Shown: positions 17,671 to 25,304 of the stretch, piece after piece
Position numbering within the stretch: the first letter of the stretch is position 1
Layout of the letters: every line of letters begins with the position of its first letter
Source of the DNA: Penaeus vannamei
Lineage: Eukaryota; Arthropoda; Malacostraca; Decapoda; Penaeidae
Assembly: GCF_042767895.1 (NCBI RefSeq)
Contig: NC_091569.1
Span: 38,379,645 to 38,404,948 of the forward strand
Length of the DNA: 25,304 nucleotides
Direction of reading: 5' to 3'
Notes under the pieces: generated by a model
What the model was told of the DNA's origin: nothing
The model's database searches: none
The model's input: only the letters and a program-made list of their open reading frames with translations
Translations under genes and position numbers: made by a program

Positions 17671-18135
17671 TGGAAAGAGCGAGGACGTGAGAAAGGAAGA
17701 TGGATAAAGTGGGGGAGAGGAAGAGGGGAAGAAGGGTAGAAGAAGAGGGGAAGAAGGGGAGGAAGGAACATGGAAGCGAGGAAGGAGAGAGTTGTAAAGA
17801 GAGAGGGAGGGAGATACGTAAAGTGAGAGAGGGAAAAAGAAGGGACGATAATGATATAGAGAACGAGAGATGATGAAGATGAGAGAAAAGAGATAAATGG
17901 ATGAAAATCGATAGAGAGAAGATAGACAGACAAAGAGAGAGAGAGAGTAGACAGAGAGTGAGAGAGAGAAGATAGAGTGAGATCTCTGACAGAGAGAGAG
18001 AGAAGATAGAGAGAGAGATCTGACAGAGAAAGAGAGAGTGAGAGAGAGAGCGTCAGCGAGAGACAGACAGAGGGAGAAGAGAAAGAAAAGAGAGACGAAA
18101 GGAGAAGAGAGTGAAGACAGACACCAAGAGCGAAG
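17671..18135 (+). repeat. GA-rich purine tract
   Basis: GGAAGAGG-type repeats to about 17860, then (GA)n with GACAGA and GATAGA interruptions. Minus frames of 179 and 185 codons (Ser/Leu-rich) begin at TTG codons and run through the repeat; they are not genes. Confidence 0.9.
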
Positions 18136-18450
18136 CCACGAAAGAGACAAGCCAAGACGAGCGACCGGAGAGCCAAACCACGCAGTCAAACCCGTAGTCA
18201 AGAAGGCATAGCATGCATACCCGTTTTTTATGCCTCGCCGACGTATCTTATGAGCAAAAATAGTAGGGGAGACTTCGACATCTCCTGTTTCTCCGGATGA
18301 GGTACATTTCTCTCCAGTTTTTTTACGACCCTACGTGGCGCGGCAGCCGATGTACGGACGCGAGAAGAGAAAGGCGTCACGGGAAGTCCTCAGTCTCTGG
18401 AATTTACTCTACAAGTCAGCTGGAATGGTGGTATATATGTGTTTTTTATT
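18136..18450. other. Low-copy CpG-containing segment with stem-loop
   Basis: AGGCATA and TATGCCT near 18205-18237 form a 7-bp stem with an 18-base loop containing a T-run. A plus 66-codon frame starts at the ATG at 18297 and is of mixed composition, but it has no recognisable domain and runs into the neighbouring repeat. Possible acceptors (TCTCTCCAG at 18312-18320 and TTATTTCCAG near 18454) have no matched donors. Confidence 0.3.
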
Positions 18451-18815
18451 TCCAGACGGTAATAATAGGTATTAATGTTAAGTGTTCAATCATATGAAGT
18501 TTTTGGTTGTATATTATGGTAAAGCCAAAAGTAAAGGTGAGTTATAGGCTTACATAGAGGCTTTATTTTCCTATATTGCACTAAAGCCCGTCATAAATGT
18601 GTTGAAATATGCATGTAAATAGCTTTCATTTTTGTATATTGCGTTGAAGCTAATGATAAAGGTGAGGTACATACGTATAAATAGCCTTTATCTTTAAATA
18701 TTACTTAAATCCTATGGCATATATGTGTGGTATGCTTAAAGAGAACTAATATTATTTTCATATCGCGTTAAAGCCAGGTTTATAATTATAAATGCGTTGT
18801 CTCTATGAGTTTCGT
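18451..18815 (+). repeat. Degenerate tandem repeat of about 60-65 bp
   Basis: A unit with the order ATAAATAG..TTTAT, then TATATTGCGTTAAAGCC, then ATAAAGGTGAGGTA is recognisable five times. The AAAGCC-like words lie near 18522, 18583, 18648, 18707 and 18767. Similarity is well below identity, so the array is old. Several copies contain AAGGTGAG, a donor-like word. Confidence 0.65.
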
Positions 18816-19079
18816 TATAAGCGGCTTCTAGTTTGAGTTTTAAGGATTTTAAGGATGGGAAAAATGGCTTGTTTGAAGTATCCAAAGATCACGTTTCCGT
18901 TTCCTGATCTGGGATTCATACGAGGATAGGAGTGGCTTGCACGTGACCGTAGGATTCCTATTTCAAGAATGGAGAAAGCATTGCTGGAAATAGTGACGGA
19001 TTAAATAAGGATAGACACGAATTAACACAAGCGAGTTGTAATAAAGAATTAAGATATTTATTCCCTATTGCGTGTCATT
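18816..19079. other. Low-copy segment
   Basis: Non-repetitive. Contains an E-box CACGTG at 18940-18945. No gene visible. Confidence 0.4.
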
Positions 19080-19345
19080 AAATACTGCTTTTCACTCATT
19101 AAGTATCAAGTGTCCATTATAATCTCACAACCTTACTTGTAACCAAATACTTATGAAGAATTGATCATTACTTGGTGCTTATCTATTACTTAATACTTAA
19201 TGAATATTAATGTCTAATACTCATTACATACTGCTTTCATTAGTATTACTCCTTACATTTTATTACCTATTACTGAACACTTAATATCATTCAATTATAT
19301 ATTTTTTTACTGAGTACCAGTCACTTTTTATTTATCTATTACATA
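19080..19345 (+). repeat. Degenerate ATTACTTAATACTTA repeat
   Basis: Words such as CATTACTTGG, TATTACTTAATACTTAATG, ATTACTCC, ATTACCTATTACTG and ACACTTAAT recur at short intervals, indicating an old, decayed short-unit tandem array in very AT-rich DNA. Confidence 0.5.
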
Positions 19346-20527
<1,182 letters not shown>

Positions 20528-21030
20528 CAGCAAGAGGTAATAACAAACCCTTTTTGTCTAGATGTGCTGACAATTTAACTGTTAAGCAGCGAGTAACTTC
20601 GATCCCTTGAAGGCACACGACAACCAGGCAGCGCAACCCTCTTCGACGTTGTCCCTCGACCGCTTTGATGTTGTAACAATCACTCCTGTATAAGGCTTGC
20701 TATCACTTTATATATAATTATAATTTTGTGTTGTTGTTTAAGTGTTTGTTTAATTTAATTTTACATGGATGTACATTCCTGATGTACGCTGAACTGTTTG
20801 GGTTCTGGTACCCCTGAGAACTGATTGTTTTTGGTACAGGAGAGATCCCTTGTGAACAGCTCGGAGTGTTGTCATGCATAGCGCAAAATGTTTCCTTTTC
20901 ATCTTCCTTTGATATTTTTATATTTTACATTTTTTTTTACACAAGTAAACATAACGTGTATGACTTGTAGGTTTAACCATCCCCTGATCTGAAAATGATA
21001 CCCGCCCTTATGACAGAGGGACGTACTCAC
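20528..21030. other. Low-copy segment, likely intron of the minus-strand gene
   Basis: This lies just downstream, on the minus strand, of the donor at 21030. A possible acceptor (TTATACAG, AG at 20687-20686) is followed by 33 open minus-strand codons in the matching phase, with a Lys-Arg pair and a CAAWLSC motif, then a stop. It has no polypyrimidine tract, and other acceptors such as those near 20811-20805 are equally possible. The next exon is therefore undecided. Confidence 0.3.
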
Positions 21031-21118
21031 CTTCAACCCTGGCCACCACCGTCGACTGTGGCAGACAGACGATCGACATCACCACTGTCACCATCACAGG
21101 GAGTGTCATTTTCATCAT
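21031..21118 (-). CDS. First coding exon of a secreted protein, partial
   Basis: The minus strand has ATGATG at 21118-21113 with A at -3, then 29 codons and one further base before AAG|GTGAGTAC, a near-perfect 5' splice donor (GT at 21030-21029). The peptide starts MMKMT, continues with the hydrophobic core LPVMVTVVMSIVCL, and then has PQSTVVA, a plausible signal-peptidase site after VVA, followed by RVEG. Length and layout fit a eukaryotic signal peptide, and phase-1 introns after signal peptides are common. An in-frame upstream ATG at 21190 would add 24 residues and bury the signal, so I prefer 21118. The mature protein lies in later exons to the left and is unknown; a peptide precursor or small secreted protein is possible. 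The plus-strand 94-codon frame over the same bases (20995-21279) is the less likely reading. Confidence 0.4.
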
Positions 21119-21560
21119 CGTTCTTAGAGCGTCGACACATCCATTGCGACCGATTTCTCCACAGCACACACCACCGCGGGCGCTTCTCATGTCCAGGCAA
21201 AGGTCCCTTTTTACCTGAGAGTCTATTTCGACGTCGTGTGTTCTTCGGGGGAGAATATCTACAGTTCACACACTGTTAACACTTTCGGAAACCTGTCACG
21301 GTACTGTCCGGAGTTCCCCGTTTGACTAGTTAACTTCAGGAACTGCTGATTGCTTCGAAAGTTTGCCCTCTGACACGCCTGCAGGTCTAATTGGTGCTCC
21401 TAGACCCAAAATGACTGGCCGATAGTGAAATGTCCTGTCCCGAAGAGAGTGTGTTTGCGATATTGGACAGCGGGTGTAGCTAGTGGTTAGTTTATGTGGC
21501 TGCCATGAAGAATAGAGTGGTGCTTACACTCGCTTACGCACGTCATTTGGACTTTTGTGT
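21119..21560 (-). other. Possible 5' untranslated region and promoter of the minus-strand exon
   Basis: CpG-containing low-copy DNA upstream of the signal-peptide exon. CTCTCAGGTAAAA on the minus strand (GT near 21223) is a second donor-like site that could end a non-coding first exon. No TATA box is evident on that strand. On the plus strand TAGCTAGTGGTTAG near 21478 resembles a tRNA A box, but no B box follows. Confidence 0.25.
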
Positions 21561-22520
21561 CATTTTCCCGAATTTTGTGTAGTTCTTACTGCACGTGAAA
21601 GTATTCTTTGTCATGTTGATTTTTCAATTCACTTCACTCAAATGGGTAATCGCTTCGCCTCACATTTCATCGTTTTTTTCCAGTTTTTCGTTTACTTCTT
21701 TTTAATAAACGCAAAAAAATCAAACACTACTAACAATACTTATCATCCATCAAATAAAGAATAGGCATTAGTCATAGTCAAAAGGTCACAGCATTCATAA
21801 ATTCTCGCTCAAGAATATTTGTTTCATGGGAGCGAACGACAGAGATCGAACAGAGAACGAACGTGTTATTAACATGTTTCTCCTGATCTTCCAGCATTAT
21901 ACTGCGTTGCCTTGAAATACTTTCGACTCTCCGTTCTCGAAAACTTTTCTTGGTCGAGATGTATCTTGTTACAGCACTAAGATATCTGAAAAAGAGGAAG
22001 ACATTTTATGATCACTGAATGAAGTTAGAACACGGTTTTTGATTATGGAAATTATGAAAGAAAAGTAATGAAAAAAAAGAGATATGATGAAGCAAGAATA
22101 TATATCATTATCTTTTGTCAAATTTATTATCGTAAAGAATGAAGACTTTTTTTTCTACCACTTGATTTTATACTTGTCAATAACACGAATATCAGGAGGA
22201 TTTTTTGCTTTATTATTCTTACTACTTTATAATTCTTATTATTGCTATTTTCATGTCTTTCGTATTTTTGTTATTCATTCAATCGTTAATTCATATGGCA
22301 TATTCCAAATCTATTTTTCTTCATATGTACCAGTAAGTCATCAGTAAGTTATAACAAATATGTGAGACCTTAAATTCATCAGGACTTGAAATGTAAATAA
22401 TTTGTAATCAAAAGTACTTGAAATTATTATGCATATCTCTATCATATCCCCTTCCTCCTTCCCTTCTCTCATCCTATCTTTCTTCCTGTCTTATTTCTCG
22501 TTGTTTTTTCATAACACGCT
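21561..22520. other. AT-rich low-copy segment
   Basis: No simple repeat and no convincing gene. The plus frame at 22084-22347 (87 codons, ATG start) is Phe/Ile/Tyr/Leu-rich as expected from the base composition. The frame at 21555-21764 begins at TTG. Neither is called. Confidence 0.45.
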
Positions 22521-23215
22521 TTTTTATTTATGTCATTATTATCATTTTCATTACCATTATCATCTATATTATACTCATTCCTGATATTATTGTTTCTATT
22601 ATCATTGTCATTATCATTATCTTTATGGTCATTATTCTTATCATTGTAATCATCATTATCTTTATGGTCATTATTCTTATCATTATAATCATATCGTTAT
22701 GATTAATGTCAGCAGTAGTAGTAGTAGTAGTAATAGTATCATTTTTATTCGTCACGTAATTATCATTATTATCAACAATATCAGTATTTTTATTAGCGAA
22801 ATAAGTTTAATTATTATTATTATAATCGTTGTTACTATTAAGATAATATTTATAATTATCAACTTTTTATTATAGCTCTAGTATTAGTGTCATATAATCA
22901 AATAGTATTATTATTTTTTCTAGCTTTATAATTAATATCACTGCCAATATCATTATTACTTTTTTTATTCTCATTATTTCAATTGTTATTCTTATTATTG
23001 TTATCATAACTATCATTATTATTATCATTACCATCATCATCTTTATTATTGTAATATCACTTTATTATTGTAATTATCAATATCATTAATATGATTATTA
23101 TCATTCCTGTTCTTGTTTTTGGTCAAATTATCGTTATAATTATCATCAATGTAGCAATTGATAGTTATATTTGAATCATAACCATCGTGATTCTGTGCTA
23201 TTATCAGTGCTGTTT
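22521..23215. repeat. ATT/ATC trinucleotide block
   Basis: Imperfect ATT and ATC repeats with CATTATTCTTATCATT-type duplications near 22628 and 22670 and a GTA run near 22715. AT-rich interruptions occur at 22840-22960. Ile/Ser-rich frames are artefacts. Confidence 0.85.
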
Positions 23216-23674
23216 TCATAATAATGATAGTAATGATAATAAATATAATGAAAATGATGATAATAATAATCATTATTATTATTGTCATTATCACTACAAC
23301 AATAATGATATTGGAATGAATTATAATAACAATATTGATCATTATAATGATAGAAATGATGATGATGATAATAATAATGATAATGATAATAATAATAATA
23401 CAACTACTATTGATACCAATAGTAATGATGATGGTAAAGATTGCAACAATAATGATAATGGTAATAAAATGATAATGATAGCAATGATAAAAACAGTAAC
23501 AATGATAATAATGATAAAGATAGTAATAGTTGCAATGATGATGATAATAATGATGATAATGCTAGCAATGATAAACACAATAACAATGATAATAATGATA
23601 AAGATAATAATAGTTGCAATGATGATGATAATAATAATGATGATAATGCTAAAAATAATGATACTAGTTATGAT
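23216..23674. repeat. AAT/GAT trinucleotide block with internal 60-bp duplication
   Basis: Polarity is opposite to the preceding block. AACAATGATAATAATGATAA followed by AGATA(G/A)TAATAGTTGCAATG occurs near 23499 and near 23583, showing a duplicated segment of about 80 bp. Asn/Asp-rich plus frames and Ile-rich minus frames are artefacts. Confidence 0.9.
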
Positions 23675-23770
23675 AAGGACAACCCAGCCAAAGTCACTGT
23701 CGCTACTGAGGACGGGTAAACAGAGCTGGTTGGAGTCAAGAAGGGCATCCGGCCAGGAATATATCCGTAA
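23675..23770. mobile_element. Retroposon-like fragment
   Basis: A 95-bp unique, GC-richer island inside AT trinucleotide repeats. It contains AAGAAGGGCATCCGGCC (23738-23754). From memory, AAGGGCATCCGGC-type words recur in the tails of retroposons (LINE/SINE) of many animals, so a 3' fragment of such an element is my best guess. No A/B boxes, reverse transcriptase or target-site duplications can be seen. Confidence 0.35.
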
Positions 23771-24035
23771 AATATCCATGAAAATATACGATAATAATAG
23801 TTGTCATTATTGTTATCATTAACCTTATTATGATTATCTTTATTAACCCTTTTATTATATTGACTACTATAATGATATGTATTATAATTATCATTATCAT
23901 TAATTATTTTTATCTTTATTGCAATTAGTGTTGGTATGAACATTGTCACTATATTCATTGTTATTATCATTCCTGTTACTATTATTTTTATCATAATTAT
24001 TATTTGAAGTAGTTCTATCATTGATAATACTAGCA
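23771..24035. repeat. ATT/ATC trinucleotide block
   Basis: After the fragment the ATT/ATC polarity returns, with imperfect units and AT-rich interruptions, until about 24035. Confidence 0.8.
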
Positions 24036-24510
24036 AAAGAAGTTATCATCAATAATAACAACAATGGTAATGATAATAATAATCATTATTATTATTATCA
24101 TAATAAAAATGATGTGAATTATGATGATAATAATAATTACAGTAGTAGTGGTAATGATAATAATGATAATGATAATAATGATAATAATAATGATGAAAAT
24201 AATAATAATAATAATTATAATAAAAATATTAATAATAATAATGGTGATAAGATTAACGTCATGAAAGAAGAGTATGAGAATGAAAATATAAGGTTGAGAA
24301 AACTAACATCAATTCAATTGATTGTTTTATCTATTTCTTATCAATTACTGATCACTTACTGGTGCTATTAGTGAGTAGAAGAAAAAGTCATGAAATAGTA
24401 AAAAGTTGAATTAATTATTAGAAAAAATGGTAATAATAATTGTAATGCTAATAATAATAATAACGACAAAAACAATAATGATAATGATAAAATTAACAAT
24501 AATATTAATA
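24036..24510. repeat. AAT/GAT trinucleotide block with AT-rich spacer
   Basis: Another polarity switch. (AAT/GAT)n runs to about 24250, low-copy AT-rich DNA occupies 24251-24420, and AATAAT repeats resume up to the tRNA-like fold-back. Confidence 0.85.
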
Positions 24511-24629
24511 TTATAACCTCTCCGATCGGGATTCGATCCCTCGCCGCCAATGCACGTGAATGCAAGACGGCCGCTCTACCACACGTGCATTGGCGGCGAG
24601 GGATCGAATCCCGATCGGAGAGGTTATAA
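24511..24629 (-). repeat. tRNA-like sequence in a 48-bp perfect inverted repeat
   Basis: Arms 24511-24558 and 24582-24629 are exact reverse complements, separated by a 23-base loop. One further matching pair (24510/24630) extends the stem. Read on the minus strand from 24581, TGGTAGAGCGG is followed 42 bases later by GGATCGAATCC, a B-box-like sequence. That spacing resembles the distance from D loop to T loop in a tRNA, and the region between has TTGCAT at the anticodon position as in some tRNA-Ala. The 5' acceptor part is missing, replaced by the inverted copy. CACGTG flanks the loop on both sides. It is best read as a fold-back form of a tRNA-derived SINE head, not a functional tRNA. Small open frames on both strands read the same arm and are not genes. 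Confidence 0.7.
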
Positions 24630-24893
24630 TGTTCATGATAAAAAAATGCGGTATTGCATTATTCCATCTTTCAATAATATTAATAATGATACTCATAACA
24701 ATAAGGATTATAATAATATCAAAATAATAATAACACTAATAAGTATAACAATAGTGATGAAAATAATCATAATAAGTAATCATTATCATTATGATAACAA
24801 TGATGATAATAATAGAAATTATGATAATGATAATAACAAGAACAAGAACATTAATTAAAAATACTACTACTACTACTAATAATAATAATAATG

Positions 24894-24950
<57 letters not shown>

Positions 24951-25249
24951 GTAATAATAATGATGGTAATGATAATAATAATGATAACAATGATAATGAT
25001 GATAATGATAACCATAATCATGATTATAGTGATAACGATACTCGTAATAACAACAAATATAATAACAAATAGCAAATATGTATAATCAAAAGTTGCTAAA
25101 GAAAATTAAGAACGATAATAATAATGATTATAAGAATGACAATGATGATAATTACGATAATGAAGATAAATAATAATAAAGATGATAATGATAAGAATAA
25201 TAATAACAATAATGATAATAATGATTCAGATAATAATGATAACAACAAC

Positions 25250-25289
<40 letters not shown>

Positions 25290-25304
25290 TTAAAACAAAA
25301 ATAA
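24630..25304. repeat. AAT/GAT trinucleotide block to window end
   Basis: Imperfect AAT, GAT and AAC repeats with a pure (AAT)n of about 60 bases at 24896-24948, an ACT run near 24862-24876, and another (AAT)n near 25250-25286. Asn/Asp and Ile frames on both strands are artefacts. Confidence 0.92.

Noticed and set aside
20995..21279. 94-codon plus-strand frame with ATG start
   Set aside because: It overlaps the minus-strand signal-peptide exon and lacks splice signals or a recognisable domain, whereas the minus strand has a coherent start, signal and donor.
21478..21530. tRNA- or SINE-like A box (TAGCTAGTGG)
   Set aside because: No B-box sequence follows at a suitable distance and no tRNA fold can be drawn.
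22084..22347. 87-codon plus-strand frame with ATG start, hydrophobic
   Set aside because: Very AT-rich DNA yields Phe/Ile/Tyr/Leu frames of this size by chance. There is no splice context or family resemblance.

Overview
The window reads as nuclear DNA of a metazoan with an unusually microsatellite-rich genome. The mixture of long (CT)n, (GT)n, (AT)n, (AAT/GAT)n and GATA/GACA arrays with low-copy AT-rich spacers resembles decapod crustaceans, penaeid shrimp in particular. That assignment is inferred from repeat style, not from a recognised gene. I see no complete protein-coding gene, no rRNA or intact tRNA gene, no CRISPR array, no bacterial operon structure and no recognisable viral gene. 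Almost every long open frame is a by-product of simple repeats that lack stop codons in one or more frames.

Layout: 1-2040 holds alternating polypyrimidine and polypurine tracts separated by short CpG-containing islands, with a three-copy 35-bp G-rich tandem repeat at 645-730. From 2040 to 3540 there are ATT/ATC and TC microsatellites around a small minus-strand candidate exon. From 3900 to 7210 lies a run of unrelated minisatellites with units of about 40, 16, 30, 102 and 58 bp, ending at a 500-N assembly gap (7273-7772). From 7773 to 9150 there are purine-rich and ATT repeats. The interval 9150-12250 is the least repetitive part, AT-rich and without a convincing gene. From 12260 to 15550 the large Y/R tracts return, again around small CpG-containing islands, three of which in the window carry TATA-like sequences at or near the start of a purine tract. 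A 26-bp GATA/GACA satellite fills 15560-16590 and is followed by two perfect palindromes, one of them a CArG box. A low-copy segment (16624-17120) contains a candidate 20-nt microexon. GA, CA and degenerate 60-bp repeats follow, then a CT-AT-GT compound microsatellite at 20048-20527.

The best gene evidence is on the minus strand at 21118-21031: a start codon, a hydrophobic signal-peptide-like stretch and a consensus 5' splice donor in phase 1. It looks like the first coding exon of a secreted protein transcribed leftward, with the compound microsatellite in or beyond its first intron. From 22520 to the end the DNA is a mosaic of ATT/ATC and AAT/GAT blocks whose polarity flips several times. 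It is interrupted by a retroposon-like fragment (23675-23770) and by a tRNA-like sequence folded into a 48-bp perfect inverted repeat (24511-24629).

The features most worth checking are the tRNA-like fold-back, the signal-peptide exon, the microexon, and the repeated arrangement of pyrimidine tract, unique island and purine tract in the same polarity. None of these proves a new biological system.
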